Made by a program: the position numbers and the translations under genes. From positions 1-64,000 of the forward strand of contig NZ_JACMYK010000019.1 of the NCBI RefSeq assembly GCF_020889785.1: a stretch of DNA of 64,000 nucleotides. The letters run 5' to 3'. A model generated the notes under the pieces. That model saw only the letters and a list, made by a program, of their open reading frames with translations, searched no databases and had not been told where the DNA came from. This stretch comes from Bradyrhizobium acaciae. GTDB taxonomy: Bacteria; Pseudomonadota; Alphaproteobacteria; Rhizobiales; Xanthobacteraceae. This document shows, one piece after another, positions 6,680 through 16,359 of this stretch; the first letter of the stretch is position 1, and the number at the start of each line of letters is the position of its first letter.

Positions 6680-7813
6680 ATGAAATCACCGATCTGCGAC
6701 ATGCTGGGAATTGAATTCCCCCTGCTCGCTTTCAGCCATTGCCGCGACGTGGTGGCGGCAGTCAGCCGCGCCGGCGGCTTCGGCGTGTTCGGCGCGACCC
6801 GGTACTTGCCGGAGACGCTGGAGCAGGAGCTGAAATGGATCGACGCACATGTCGACGGCAAGCCCTACGGCATCGACGTGCTGATCCCGGAAAACATCTC
6901 GACCGCAGGTGAGAAGAACGTCACCTGGAGGAGCCTGGAGAAACGCGTCTCACAGGAGCACCGCGATTTCACCCGCAATCTGCTGAAGAAATACAACATC
7001 GAGCTCACGACGCAGAGCGTCGCCGACAACCAGCCGCAGCCGTTCGATGCGGAGACCGCGCTGCAACTGCTCGAGGTCTCGTTCCGCCATCCGATCCGGC
7101 TGATCGCGAACGCGCTCGGCGTGCCGCCGAAGGCGATGATCGAGATGGGCCGCAAGCACGGCGTACCGGTGGCGGCGCTGGTCGGCTCCAAGGAGCATGC
7201 GCTGCGTCAGGTCGCGGCCGGCGTCGACATCCTCGTCGCGCAGGGCACCGAGGCCGGCGGCCATTGCGGCGAGGTCTCGACCATGGTGCTGGTGCCCGAG
7301 GTGATCAAGGCGATCAAGAAGATCCGCGACGTGCCGGTGCTCGCCGCCGGTGGCATCATGACCGGCAGCCAGATGGCGGCCTGCATGGCGATGGGCGCGG
7401 CCGGCGCGTGGACCGGCTCGGTGTGGCTTGCCACGGTGGAATCGGAGACCTCGCAGATTTTCCGCGAGAAGATGATCGCCGCCTCCTCCCGCGACGCCAT
7501 CCGCTCGAAGGGCCGCACCGGCAAGCCGGCACGGCAGCTCCGTTCGGTGTGGACCGACGCCTGGGACCGCTCGCCGGACAGCCCCGGCGCGCTGCCGATG
7601 CCGCTACAAAGCATCATCAGCCGCGACGCCTTCAACGCGATCGACCGCGCCGCCGCTGGTGGTAACGAGAAGGCCCGCGATCTCGTGAGCTATTTCGTCG
7701 GCCAGGGTGTCGGCCTGGTCGACAGCGTGAAGTCCGCGGGCGCCGTGGTGCAGGAGTTCAAGGAAGATTTCGTCGAGGCCGTCGAGCACATGAACGCACT
7801 GATGGCGGAGTGA
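6680..7813 (+). CDS. Nitronate monooxygenase family (2-nitropropane dioxygenase-like)
   Basis: 377 residues with GGGAGA upstream of the ATG. A TIM-barrel FMN enzyme: VSRAGGFGVFGATRYLPE (near 30), the characteristic AQGTEAGGHCGEVSTMVLVP (near 187, His being the usual active-site base), and the phosphate-binding VPVLAAGGIMTGSQMAACMAMGAAG (near 218). Family members oxidise alkyl nitronates or propionate-3-nitronate, but some act as enoyl reductases, so the substrate is unproven. A thiolase-like gene follows 170 bases later with a repeat between, which argues against tight coupling. Confidence 0.88.
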   Translation: MKSPICDMLGIEFPLLAFSHCRDVVAAVSRAGGFGVFGATRYLPETLEQELKWIDAHVDGKPYGIDVLIPENISTAGEKNVTWRSLEKRVSQEHRDFTRNLLKKYNIELTTQSVADNQPQPFDAETALQLLEVSFRHPIRLIANALGVPPKAMIEMGRKHGVPVAALVGSKEHALRQVAAGVDILVAQGTEAGGHCGEVSTMVLVPEVIKAIKKIRDVPVLAAGGIMTGSQMAACMAMGAAGAWTGSVWLATVESETSQIFREKMIAASSRDAIRSKGRTGKPARQLRSVWTDAWDRSPDSPGALPMPLQSIISRDAFNAIDRAAAGGNEKARDLVSYFVGQGVGLVDSVKSAGAVVQEFKEDFVEAVEHMNALMAE

Positions 7814-7824
7814 TCGAATACGTG

Positions 7825-7950
7825 GCCCATCCTTCGAGGCTCGCCCAGCGGCGCTGACGCGCCGCAAGGCTCGCACCTCAGGATGACGCCGTCCCCGTAG
7901 CCGTCACCCTGAGGCGCCGTAGCGCAGCGGAGGCCTCGAAGGGCGACGGC
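7825..7950. repeat. CCTTCGAGG...CTCAGGATGACG palindromic repeat (copy 1)
   Basis: CCATCCTTCGAGGCTCGCCC...GCTCGCACCTCAGGATGACG followed by an imperfect inverted counterpart ending GGCCTCGAAGGGCGACGG. Same family as 20706-20827 and the fragment at 53996-54040. It fills most of the 7814-7983 gap. Confidence 0.85.
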
Positions 7951-7983
7951 GTGATAAAATCGAGAAAGTAAAGCTAGAACAAA

Positions 7984-9495
7984 ATGTCGAACAGCATCCC
8001 CGAAGACCGCATTCCCGTCATCGTCGGCGTCGGTGAGATCGTCGATCGTCCGAAGGACATCGCCGCCGGCCTCGAGCCGCTCACCCTGCTGGAACAGGCG
8101 CTGAAGCGCGCCGAGGCGGACAGCGGCGCAAAGCTGCTCTCCGACGTGCAGTCGCTCGACGTCGTCAATTTCCTGAGCTGGCGCTATCGCGATCCCGAGA
8201 AGCAGCTCGCCGCACGGCTCGGCATTCAGCCTTCGCATCTCTATTACGGCCCGGTCGGCGGCGAGAGCCCGATCCGCTATCTGCACGAGGCGGCGCAGCG
8301 CATTGCGCGCGGCGAATGCAGCGTCGCGGCGGTGTGCGGCGCGGAGGCGCAGTCGACCGCGACGAAGGCGCAGCGCGCCGGCGTCGAATTGCCGTGGACG
8401 CCGTTCGCCCATGACGTCGAGGAGCCGAAGCGCGGCGCTGCGTTCCAGAAGCCGATGGCCGTGACGCTTGGTGTGTTCAGGCCGATCACGGTCTATCCGC
8501 TCTATGAGTCCGCGACCTCGGCGCACTGGGGGCAGACGCCGCGCGAGGCGCTGAAGGAATCCGGCGACCTGTGGTCGACCTACGCACGCGTTGCCGCGGA
8601 CAATCCGAACTCATGGCTGAAGAAGCGCTTCACCGGCGACGAGATCACCACCGCAACCCCCGACAACCGGATGATCGCCTGGCCGTATACCAAGCTGATG
8701 GTGGCGAACCCGACGGTGAACATGGGCGGCGCGCTGATCCTGACCAGCCTTGCCAAGGCGCGGGCCGCCGGCGTGCCGGAGGACAAGCTGATCTATCCGC
8801 TCGGCGGCGCCTCGGCGGAAGAGCCGCGCGATTATCTGACCCGCGATCAGTTCGTCGAAAGCCACGCGCAGACCGCGGTGTTGAAGGCAGTGATGGATCT
8901 TGTCGGCGGCGACGGCAGGAAGTTCGACGCGATCGAGCTCTATAGCTGCTTCCCCTGCGTGCCCAAGATGGCGCGCCGGACGCTTGGCCTCGGTGCCGAC
9001 GTGCAGCCGACTGTGACGGGCGGCCTCACCTTCTTCGGCGCGCCGCTCAACACCTACATGACGCATTCGGCCTGCGCGATGGTGCGCAAGCTGCGAAGCG
9101 GCGGCACGCTCGGCCTGCTCTATGGCCAGGGCGGCTTCGTCACCAAGCATCACGGCCTGGTGCTGTCGCGTGCGGCGCCGACGGCCGCGCTCAAGCAGGA
9201 GACCTCCGTGCAGGCCGAGGCCGACCGCAACCGGCGCGATGTGCCCGACTTCACCGCGGAGGCCGCGGGCAAAGGCAAGGTCGAGGCCTTCACCGTGATC
9301 TATCGCGCCAATGGCGAGGTCGAGCACGGCGTCACCATGCTGCGCACCGAGGATGGCCGCCGCACGCTCGGCCGGATTCCGGCGAGCGATACCGCGACGC
9401 TGGCGCATCTGCAGAACATGGATCGCACGCCGGTCGGCAGCACCGGCAACATCGTCACCGCCGGTGACGGCATGCTGGAATGGCGGGTGGGGTAA
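7984..9495 (+). CDS. Thiolase-like protein (acetyl-CoA acetyltransferase family) lacking the usual nucleophile Cys
   Basis: 503 residues, about 100 longer than a biosynthetic thiolase. The thiolase fold is visible: VPVIVGVGEIVDRPKD-type start, AAQRIARGECSVAAVCGAEAQ (near 103-125), and a C-terminal half with GGLTFFGAPLNTYMTHSA (near 345) and GLLYGQGGFVTKHHGLVLS (near 377). Where thiolases have the nucleophile (xxCASG), this protein reads VGGESPIRY, so Cys appears to be Gly. The extra C-terminal 100 residues (KVEAFTVIYRANGEVEHGV...) resemble the OB-like domain of thiolase-like type-1 proteins. True condensing or cleaving activity is doubtful. Adjacent to nitronate monooxygenase. Confidence 0.88.
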   Translation: MSNSIPEDRIPVIVGVGEIVDRPKDIAAGLEPLTLLEQALKRAEADSGAKLLSDVQSLDVVNFLSWRYRDPEKQLAARLGIQPSHLYYGPVGGESPIRYLHEAAQRIARGECSVAAVCGAEAQSTATKAQRAGVELPWTPFAHDVEEPKRGAAFQKPMAVTLGVFRPITVYPLYESATSAHWGQTPREALKESGDLWSTYARVAADNPNSWLKKRFTGDEITTATPDNRMIAWPYTKLMVANPTVNMGGALILTSLAKARAAGVPEDKLIYPLGGASAEEPRDYLTRDQFVESHAQTAVLKAVMDLVGGDGRKFDAIELYSCFPCVPKMARRTLGLGADVQPTVTGGLTFFGAPLNTYMTHSACAMVRKLRSGGTLGLLYGQGGFVTKHHGLVLSRAAPTAALKQETSVQAEADRNRRDVPDFTAEAAGKGKVEAFTVIYRANGEVEHGVTMLRTEDGRRTLGRIPASDTATLAHLQNMDRTPVGSTGNIVTAGDGMLEWRVG

Positions 9496-9506
9496 CGCAC
9501 TTTCCG

Positions 9507-9597
9507 CGTCATGGCCGGGGCTTGTCCCGGCCATCCACGTCTTTGCCCAACGAAGGAAGGTAAGACGTGGATGCCCGGGACAAGCCCGGGCATGACG
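9507..9597. repeat. Palindromic repeat CGTCATGGCCGGGGCTTGTCC
   Basis: The left half (9507-9543) contains its own hairpin GGCCGGGGCTTGTCCCGGCC; the right half (9562-9597) contains GCCCGGGACAAGCCCGGGC. The two halves also pair with each other through CACGTCTT/AAGACGTG, giving a branched structure. It lies between convergent genes and may stop transcription from both sides. Confidence 0.85.
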
Positions 9598-9617
9598 AAG
9601 GAGCGACGCCGCGTCCC

Positions 9618-10820
9618 CTACCCCTTCACATCCTGCTTCTCGGAGGCCGTCGTCGGCTTGCCCTTGGCGCCGGCGCCGGTGACGCGGACATGATCGCCGT
9701 CGGCGAGGCCATCCGGCGGGGCGGTGATGATGCGGTCGTCGGGAGCAAGGCCCGAGGCGATCTCGATCTCCTTGCCGAGGTCGCGGCCGATCTTCACGGT
9801 CTTGAACAGCACCTTGTCGTCAGGGCCGACGGTCGCGACCCGCAGGCCGCTGCTGTTGAAGATCAGTGCGCTGGCGGGAATGCTGAGCGGCGTGGACTCG
9901 CGCTGCAAGTTCAGCTTCACGCTGGCATAACTCCCCGGCATCAATTCGCCGGAGGAATTGTCGAGCCCGAGCTGCATCCGCGTGGTGCCGGAGGCGACGT
10001 CGACCGCCTGCGAAGAGGCTTCCACGGTCGCCTGGAAAGTGCGGTTCGGGTAATCCGGCAGCACCAGCGTCGCCTTGGCGCCGATCTTGATCGCCGGAAC
10101 GTAGTTCTGCGGCACGTTGACATAGACGCGCAGCTTGGTGATGTCGGAGACCGTGAACATCGCCGGGCCCGAGCCGCCACCGGCGTTGATCAGCGCGCCG
10201 ACGTCGGTGTCGCGCGAGGTCACCACGCCATCGAACGGCGCTGTGATCTTCTTGTAACCGGCGAGCGCTTCCAGCCGCTCGACATTGGCCTGACCGGCCT
10301 TGACCGCACCGTTCTTGTTGGAGAGGTCGGCGGTGCGCTCGTCGATCTCCTGCGCGGACACGAAGTTCGAGGCAACCAGCGTCTTGCGCCGGCTCAGCGT
10401 GGCCTCCGAGAGCTTGGCTGAGGCCTGGGCGCTGGCGAGATCGGCGCGCGCCTGCAGCAATTGCTGGTCGAGGTCGGGCGCCTCGATTTCGGCGATCACC
10501 TGGCCGGCCTTGACGCGAGCGCCGATATCGGCGTCCCAGGTCTTGAGATAGCCGGACACGCGGGCGAAGATCGGCGCGCGGGAGTACGCCTCGAGCCGGC
10601 CGGGCAGATCGATCGTGGGGCTCAGCGCCTTGGCGTTAGGCAGCGCCACCGCGACGGTCGGAACGGCCTGGTCGTCGGTCCATTCCTTCAGCCGGTTGTC
10701 CTGCTCCTCACGGGCGCGGATGCCGGTACCGACAATCAGTCCCGCGCCGACCAGTGCAACCACGCCGAATATGCCCAATCTCCGGCTGGACACCGGTGGG
10801 CGCTGTTCAGTGGGCTGCAT
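9618..10820 (-). CDS. RND efflux periplasmic adaptor (membrane fusion protein)
   Basis: 400 residues from the ATG at 10820, chosen because it gives a short cytoplasmic start followed by one membrane anchor (LGIFGVVALVGAGLIVGTGI, residues 14-33). Then come a lipoyl half (GRLEAYSRAPIFARVSGYL), an alpha-hairpin rich in Ala/Gln/Leu (residues 115-190), the second lipoyl half with ITAPFDGVVTSRDTDVGALI, and beta-barrel/MP domains. It would link the inner-membrane RND permease to an outer-membrane channel. It starts 14 bases inside the permease gene, so the two are translationally coupled, with the adaptor downstream of the pump, an inverted order. No outer-membrane factor gene is nearby. Confidence 0.93.
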   Translation of the reverse strand: MQPTEQRPPVSSRRLGIFGVVALVGAGLIVGTGIRAREEQDNRLKEWTDDQAVPTVAVALPNAKALSPTIDLPGRLEAYSRAPIFARVSGYLKTWDADIGARVKAGQVIAEIEAPDLDQQLLQARADLASAQASAKLSEATLSRRKTLVASNFVSAQEIDERTADLSNKNGAVKAGQANVERLEALAGYKKITAPFDGVVTSRDTDVGALINAGGGSGPAMFTVSDITKLRVYVNVPQNYVPAIKIGAKATLVLPDYPNRTFQATVEASSQAVDVASGTTRMQLGLDNSSGELMPGSYASVKLNLQRESTPLSIPASALIFNSSGLRVATVGPDDKVLFKTVKIGRDLGKEIEIASGLAPDDRIITAPPDGLADGDHVRVTGAGAKGKPTTASEKQDVKG

Positions 10821-13800
10821 GCGGAATCTCCGATGAGGCGGCGGCTTTGGCGCCTTGCTTCTTGTGTACCATACTGAATACCACGGGAACAAACATCAGC
10901 GTCGCGGTTGTGGCGAAGATCAGGCCGCCGATCACGGCCCGACCGAGCGGAGCGTTTTGCTCGCCGCCCTCGCCCAGCCCCAGCGCCATCGGCGCCATGC
11001 CGATGATCATCGCGAGCGCCGTCATCAGCACCGGGCGGAACCGGACGAAGCCGGCCTCCAGCGCCGCAGCGACGGGATCGCCGAGCTCCTCATAGCGCTC
11101 GCGGGCGAAACTGATCACCAGCACGCTGTTGGCGGTTGCGACGCCCATGCACATGATGGCCCCGGTCAGCGCCGGCACCGACAGCGTGGTCTGGGTCGTG
11201 AACAGCATCCAGACGATGCCGGCAAGCGCGGCAGGCAGCGCCGTGATGATCACGAACGGATCCGACCAGGACTGGAAGTTCACCACGATCAGGAAGTAGA
11301 TCAGCACGACCGCACCGAGCAGGCCGAACAGCAGGCCGGTGAAGGCCGAGTTCATGGTCTGCACCTGGCCGAGCAGCACCACGGACGAGCCCTTCGGCAC
11401 TTCCTTGGCGGTGTCTGCGATCAGCTGGCGCACGTCGGTCGCCACGCCGCCGAGATCGCGCCCTTGCGTCGTGGCGTAGATCTGCACCAGCGACTGGATG
11501 TCGTATTGCGACACCACCGCGCTCGAGGTCGCGCGCTTGATGTCGGCGATGCCGCCGAGGATCGGAGCCTGGGTGTTGCCGGTCGCGGTGATCGGCAGGG
11601 TCTGCAGCGCGCTCAGCGAGTCGATCTGGTATTGCGGCGTCTGCATCACGATCGAATAGGACACGCCGTTATCGGGATTGAGGTAGTAGGTCGGCGCGAC
11701 CTGCGAGGAGCCTGCGAGGTTGACGACCAGCGAGTTGGTGACGTCGCGCTCGGTCAGGCCGACATATTGCGCGCGGGTGCGGTCGACATCGATGTTGAAG
11801 GTCGGGTTGTTCGGCGACTGCTGGATCCGCGCGTCGGCGATGCCGGGGATGCGCTTGATCTTGGCCAGCAGCCTGTTGGCATAGGCGAAGTTAGCCTCGA
11901 TATTGGCACCGCGGATCTGCAGGTCGATCGGCGCCGGCGCGCCGAAGTTCAGAATCTGGCTGACGATGTCGGCCGGCAGGAACGAGAAGCTGGTGCCCGG
12001 GAACAGTCGCGGCAACTGCTCGCGCAGCGTGCGCACATGCTCAGCGGTCGGCTTGTGGCCGTCCTTCAGCCTGATCTGGATGTCGGCGTCCTGCGGGCCG
12101 ATCACGCCGGTGTTGTTGTAGGTCATGTTGATGCTGGAGATCGGCATGCCGATGTTGTCGGTCATGGTCTCGATCTCGCCGGGGATCAGCTTGCGGACCG
12201 CCTTCTGGACGTCGGCCATCTGGTTGGCGGTTTCCTCGACGCGGGTGCCGACCTGGGTGCGGACATGCATCAGGATGTTGCCGGCGTCAACCGCAGGAAA
12301 GAAATTGCGGCCGAGGAACGGCACCAGCAGGAACGACGTCGCCACCACCGCGAGGAAGCCGGCGACGAACACCTTGCGATGGCCGAGCGCCATCTCGAGC
12401 AGGCCGCGATAGCCGCCGCGGACGCGCTCGAAGCCCGCCTCGAAACCGCGCTGGAACCAGACCAGGGGATTGCGCGATTTCGGCGGCGCGCCCTCGTGAT
12501 GGACATGCGGCTGCAAGAGATATTTCGCCATCGTCGGCACCAGAGTGCGCGACAGGATGAACGACCAGATCATCGCGAACATGACCGCTTCGGCCATCGG
12601 CACGAACAGGAAGCGCGCGACGCCGGTCAGGAAGAACATCGGCACGAACACGATGCAGATACAGAGCAGCGAGACGAAGGCCGGCGTCACGATCTGGTTG
12701 GCGCCGTCGAGGATCGACTGCTCGACCGGCTTGCCCTGCTCCAGATGGTAGTTGATGTTCTCGATCGTCACCGTGGCGTCGTCGACCAGGATGCCGACCG
12801 CGAGCGCAAGGCCGCCGAGCGTCATGATGTTCAGCGTCTCGCCGATCGCCGACAGCATGATGATGGCGCCGAGCACCGACAGCGGGATCGACACTGCGAT
12901 GATGACGGTCGAGCGCCAGCTGCCGAGGAACAGCAGGATCATGACGCTGGTCAAGAGCGCCGCGATCACGCCCTCGACGGCGACGCCGGTGATCGCGCCG
13001 CGGACGAACACCGACTGGTCGCCGATGAAGCCGATCTTCAGCGCGTCCGGCAGCTGGTCCTTGACCTCGATCACCTTCTGCTTGATGCCGGCGATGATAT
13101 CGAGCGTCGAGATCGCGCCGGCCTTCAGCACCATCATCAACACCGAGCGGTTGCCGTCGACATGGACGATGTTGGTCTGCGGCGGGTTGCCGTCGCGCAC
13201 GGTGGCGACGTCGCGCACATAGACCATCGCGCCGTTGACCTGCTTGATCGGCAGGTCGCCGAGCTCTTCCATCTTGAGCGGCGAGTTGTTGAGATTGATG
13301 GTGTATTCGAAGCTGCCGATCTTCTGGGTGCCGACCGGCGTGATCAGGTTCTGCGCGGCGAGCGCGTTGGCGACGTCCTGCCCCGACAGCCCCCGCGCCT
13401 GCAGCGCGGTCGAATTGAGGTCGATCTGGACCTGGCGCTGCTTGCCGCCGAACGGATACGGGATTGCGACGCCGGGCACCGTGACCAGCGGCGTGCGCAG
13501 CTGGTTGATGCCGATATCGGCGAGGTTCTGCTCGGTCAAGCCGTCGCCGGACAGCGCGACCTGGATGATCGGAACCGTCGAGGCGCTGTAATTCAGGATC
13601 AGTGGCGGCGTCGATCCCGGCGGCAACTGCTTGAGCAGGGTCTGCGAGATCGCGGTGACCTGCGCGTTGGCGGTGCGGATGTCGACGTTGGGCTGGAAGA
13701 AGATCTTGACGATGCCGAAGCCGTTATAGGAATTGGCGACGATGTGCTCGATGTCGTTGACCGTCGTGGTCAGCGTGCGCTCGAACGGCGTCGTGATCCG

Positions 13801-13986
13801 CCCGGACATCTGGTCCGGCGGCAGGCCGGTGTATTGCCAGGCCACGCCGATCACGGGGATGCGGATTTCAGGAAAGATGTCGGTCGGCGTGCGCAATGCC
13901 GCCAGCGGTCCGATGATCAGCAGCAGGATCGCGAGCACGACGAAAGTATATGGCCGGCTCAGCGCGATACGGACCAGTGCGATCAT
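10807..13986 (-). CDS. RND-family efflux permease (AcrB/MdtB-type)
   Basis: 1059 residues from the ATG at 13986 (MIALVRIALSRPYTF). The open frame begins 34 codons earlier, but that part has no family similarity and precedes the first membrane helix. It shows the RND pattern: TM1 at 12-30, a large periplasmic loop, TM2-6 with the proton-relay motif LAVGILVDDATVTIENI (two Asp, near 400), a central cytoplasmic loop, and a second repeat ending with GGLIFATTATLMFVPVVFS. The HAE-1/AcrB-like resemblance suggests export of hydrophobic compounds rather than metal. It forms an operon with the adaptor gene downstream; substrate unknown. Confidence 0.94.
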   Translation of the reverse strand: MIALVRIALSRPYTFVVLAILLLIIGPLAALRTPTDIFPEIRIPVIGVAWQYTGLPPDQMSGRITTPFERTLTTTVNDIEHIVANSYNGFGIVKIFFQPNVDIRTANAQVTAISQTLLKQLPPGSTPPLILNYSASTVPIIQVALSGDGLTEQNLADIGINQLRTPLVTVPGVAIPYPFGGKQRQVQIDLNSTALQARGLSGQDVANALAAQNLITPVGTQKIGSFEYTINLNNSPLKMEELGDLPIKQVNGAMVYVRDVATVRDGNPPQTNIVHVDGNRSVLMMVLKAGAISTLDIIAGIKQKVIEVKDQLPDALKIGFIGDQSVFVRGAITGVAVEGVIAALLTSVMILLFLGSWRSTVIIAVSIPLSVLGAIIMLSAIGETLNIMTLGGLALAVGILVDDATVTIENINYHLEQGKPVEQSILDGANQIVTPAFVSLLCICIVFVPMFFLTGVARFLFVPMAEAVMFAMIWSFILSRTLVPTMAKYLLQPHVHHEGAPPKSRNPLVWFQRGFEAGFERVRGGYRGLLEMALGHRKVFVAGFLAVVATSFLLVPFLGRNFFPAVDAGNILMHVRTQVGTRVEETANQMADVQKAVRKLIPGEIETMTDNIGMPISSINMTYNNTGVIGPQDADIQIRLKDGHKPTAEHVRTLREQLPRLFPGTSFSFLPADIVSQILNFGAPAPIDLQIRGANIEANFAYANRLLAKIKRIPGIADARIQQSPNNPTFNIDVDRTRAQYVGLTERDVTNSLVVNLAGSSQVAPTYYLNPDNGVSYSIVMQTPQYQIDSLSALQTLPITATGNTQAPILGGIADIKRATSSAVVSQYDIQSLVQIYATTQGRDLGGVATDVRQLIADTAKEVPKGSSVVLLGQVQTMNSAFTGLLFGLLGAVVLIYFLIVVNFQSWSDPFVIITALPAALAGIVWMLFTTQTTLSVPALTGAIMCMGVATANSVLVISFARERYEELGDPVAAALEAGFVRFRPVLMTALAMIIGMAPMALGLGEGGEQNAPLGRAVIGGLIFATTATLMFVPVVFSMVHKKQGAKAAASSEIPHAAH

Positions 13987-14373
13987 AAAAGCAGCATTCC
14001 CGAAATGAAGCCCGCCCGGGCGGAGGAATCGACATTGCAAAAGCCGTTCCGCAGCGGCCGATTTACCCGATGACGAGCAAAACGCCAACCTGCGGAGCCC
14101 CGACAGCCTTCACTTCCTTGGCATAGCACGGTGAGGCGGCGCGCTTCGATCAACCGTGCCGGACGCAGTGCCGCCGATCGCGCTCATGTTGTCGGCAAAA
14201 GAGACGGCCCTGCTCCGAAACCGGGCTGGCCGAGTACGCCGTTTCCGCCGCCAGAAGGCTAACGCATCGCTGCCCTGCGAAAATGCAAAGCGTGTGAGCC
14301 GGCCGGCCCACCACGCTGGGATTGGTTGCCCTGAGAACCATCGCGGCAGCCCGGCCCGCCTGATGGCGCCGGA
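13987..14373. other. Intergenic stretch without a supported gene
   Basis: About 390 bases between the permease start and the chemoreceptor fragment. Open frames here have no recognisable features and mostly run across antisense or repeat sequence. The promoter for the RND operon should lie in the part nearest 13986; I cannot place -35/-10 boxes with confidence. Confidence 0.5.
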
Positions 14374-14573
14374 TCAGGCGGCGCGAACGGCGTTGAGGAA
14401 CTTGCCGACCTCGAGCTTGAGGCGGCTGCTCTCGCCCGAGAGCGACAGTGCCGCCGACAGCACCTGGGTCGATGCCGAACCGGTCTCGTTGGCGCCGTGC
14501 TGCACGTCGGTGATGTTGGCCGAGACCTGCTGGGTGCCCTGCGCCGCTGCTGCACGTTTCGGGATATTTCCTT
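14374..14573 (-). pseudogene. Fragment duplicating the 3' end of the adjacent chemoreceptor gene
   Basis: About 200 bases closely match the last 200 bases of the chemoreceptor gene (14668-14865), including the stop and the final FLxAVRAA. Compared with the intact copy it lacks one base in the CAGCAGGCGGCG segment (reads CAGCAGCGGCG near 14550), so the frame is broken. Nothing of the upstream receptor remains beyond about 14573. It lies downstream of the receptor's terminator on the same strand. It looks like a decayed partial tandem duplication, or the remnant of a second receptor gene. Confidence 0.88.
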
Positions 14574-14609
14574 CCGTTGAATCGCTGAGCGAGAATGCGG
14601 CATCCGCGC

Positions 14610-14640
14610 AAAAAAATGCCCGGCCTGTCGACCGGGCATT
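14610..14640 (-). terminator. Rho-independent terminator of the chemoreceptor gene
   Basis: Read on the minus strand: AATGCCCGG, 8-base loop, CCGGGCATT, then TTTTTTT. Perfect 9-base stem (14615-14623 with 14632-14640) and a 7-T run (14616-14610), 28 bases beyond the receptor stop. A textbook intrinsic terminator. Confidence 0.93.
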
Positions 14641-14667
14641 GTTCGATGGTCGGAGATTCGGCCGGCG

Positions 14668-16359
14668 TCAGGCCGCGCGGACGGCCTCGAGGAACTTGCC
14701 GACTTCGAGCTTGAGGCGGTTGCTGTCACCCGAGAGCGACTGTGCTGCCGACAGCACCTGGCTCGACGCCGAGCCGGTTTCGTTGGCGCCGTGCTGCACG
14801 TCCGTGATGTTGGCCGAGACCTGCTGGGTGCCCTGCGCCGCCTGCTGCACGTTGCGGGAAATCTCCTGCGTCGCCGCGCCCTGCTCTTCGACCGCGGCGG
14901 CAATGGTGGACGAGATCTCCGACAACTTCTCGATGGTCGACGAGATCTCCTTGATCGCACCGACCGACTCCTGGGTCGCGGTCTGGATGCCGGCAATCTG
15001 CTGGCCGATCTCGCCGGTCGCCTTGGCGGTCTGCTCGGCAAGGGCCTTCACCTCGGAAGCCACGACCGCGAAGCCGCGGCCGGCTTCGCCGGCGCGCGCC
15101 GCCTCGATGGTGGCGTTCAGCGCCAGCAGATTGGTCTGGCCGGCAATCGTGTTGATCAGTTCGACGACGTCTCCGATGCGCGCGGCCGCCTTCGACAGCT
15201 CGCTGACGCGATCGTTGGTGGTGCGCGCCTGGCCGACGGCGTCGCCGGCCATCCGCGCCGACTCCTGCACCTGACGGCTGATCTCGGTCACCGACGACGA
15301 CAACTCCTCGGTCGCCGACGCCACCGACTGGACGTTGGTCGAGGCCTCTTCGGACGCCGCAGCAACCGAAGTGGTGAGTTCCTGCGAACGCCGGGCGGTC
15401 GACGACAGCGTGCTGGCGGAAGCTTCGAGCTGGGTCGAGGCCGACGACACGGTCTGCACGATCTCGCCGATCATCTGCTCGAAATTGCGGGTGATGGTAT
15501 CGACCCGGCGGCCGCGCTCGATCTTGGCCTCGGCATCGGCCGCCGCGGCTTCATCAGCCGCCTTCTTGGCGATCAGGGCTTCCTTGAATACCTGCAGTGC
15601 ATCGGCCATGGCACCGATCTCAGTCTTCTCGCCCTGGTGCGGCACCTGCGCGGTCAGCTCGCCGCGGCCCAGCGCCTGCATCGGGCTCACGATCGAGGCG
15701 ATGCCGGCCGAAATGTCGCGAACCGTGTAGAGGCTGACGCCGACACTGATCAGGATCGCAATGCCGAGGATCGCGGCCACCATCACCAGCGCCGAGCCGT
15801 AATTGCTGGCGGCTTCCTGCGCGGCCTTGTCGGCACCGACGTTGTTGAGCTCGATGTCCTTGTTCAGGATCTCATCCGCCTCGAGACCGATCTTGTTGAC
15901 GACCTTGGTGTTGAGCTCGTGCGCTTCATGCGGAAGCTTGCCGACTTCCTTGCGCGACAGGCTCATCACCTCTTCGGTGCCCTTTTTGTACTTGTCCCAG
16001 GTGTCGGACCACTGCTGGTACAGCGCCCGCTCCTCCGAGTTGGCAATCATCGGCTCGTACTTGGCGCGAGCCTTGGTGTTCATCTCGACGACGCTAGCGA
16101 GCGTCTTTTCCGCGGCCAGCTTCTCCTCGAGCGTTTCCGAGAGCATGTGTTCGCGGATGACGTTGCGGTAGGTGATGACCCCGGCGCGCAGCTCGCCGAG
16201 CACGCGCACGCTCGGCAACCAGTTGGTCGTGATGTCGACCGTGCTGGAATTGATCGCCCGCATGTTCCATACGGCGAGCAGGCCCATGCCGGTCAGCGCG
16301 ACAAGCAGGAATGCAACCGCAGCAATGATCTTGGCGCGGATCGAGAATTTGGCGAACAT
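14668..16359 (-). CDS. Methyl-accepting chemotaxis protein
   Basis: 563 residues. TM1 at about 10-32 ([20 protein letters not shown]), a four-helix-bundle periplasmic sensor (about 33-188) with the [20 protein letters not shown] start typical of 4HB_MCP_1, TM2 at about 190-212, a HAMP domain ([20 protein letters not shown], near 220-265), then a coiled-coil signalling domain with the hairpin tip [20 protein letters not shown] near 405-425. It would sense a small ligand and signal through CheW/CheA. No CWxxF-type methyltransferase tether is seen at the C-terminus (FLEAVRAA). No other chemotaxis genes are adjacent, so it is an orphan receptor. Confidence 0.95.
   Translation of the reverse strand: MFAKFSIRAKIIAAVAFLLVALTGMGLLAVWNMRAINSSTVDITTNWLPSVRVLGELRAGVITYRNVIREHMLSETLEEKLAAEKTLASVVEMNTKARAKYEPMIANSEERALYQQWSDTWDKYKKGTEEVMSLSRKEVGKLPHEAHELNTKVVNKIGLEADEILNKDIELNNVGADKAAQEAASNYGSALVMVAAILGIAILISVGVSLYTVRDISAGIASIVSPMQALGRGELTAQVPHQGEKTEIGAMADALQVFKEALIAKKAADEAAAADAEAKIERGRRVDTITRNFEQMIGEIVQTVSSASTQLEASASTLSSTARRSQELTTSVAAASEEASTNVQSVASATEELSSSVTEISRQVQESARMAGDAVGQARTTNDRVSELSKAAARIGDVVELINTIAGQTNLLALNATIEAARAGEAGRGFAVVASEVKALAEQTAKATGEIGQQIAGIQTATQESVGAIKEISSTIEKLSEISSTIAAAVEEQGAATQEISRNVQQAAQGTQQVSANITDVQHGANETGSASSQVLSAAQSLSGDSNRLKLEVGKFLEAVRAA

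Noticed and set aside
10855..14073. 1072-codon open frame on the plus strand
   Set aside because: Exactly antisense to the RND permease; the translation is rich in Arg, His, Asp and Gln with no family motif, as expected for the complement of a high-GC gene.
14150..14611. Minus-strand frame of about 150 codons covering the chemoreceptor fragment
   Set aside because: Not in the receptor frame for most of its length and without motifs; the region is better explained as a decayed duplicate.
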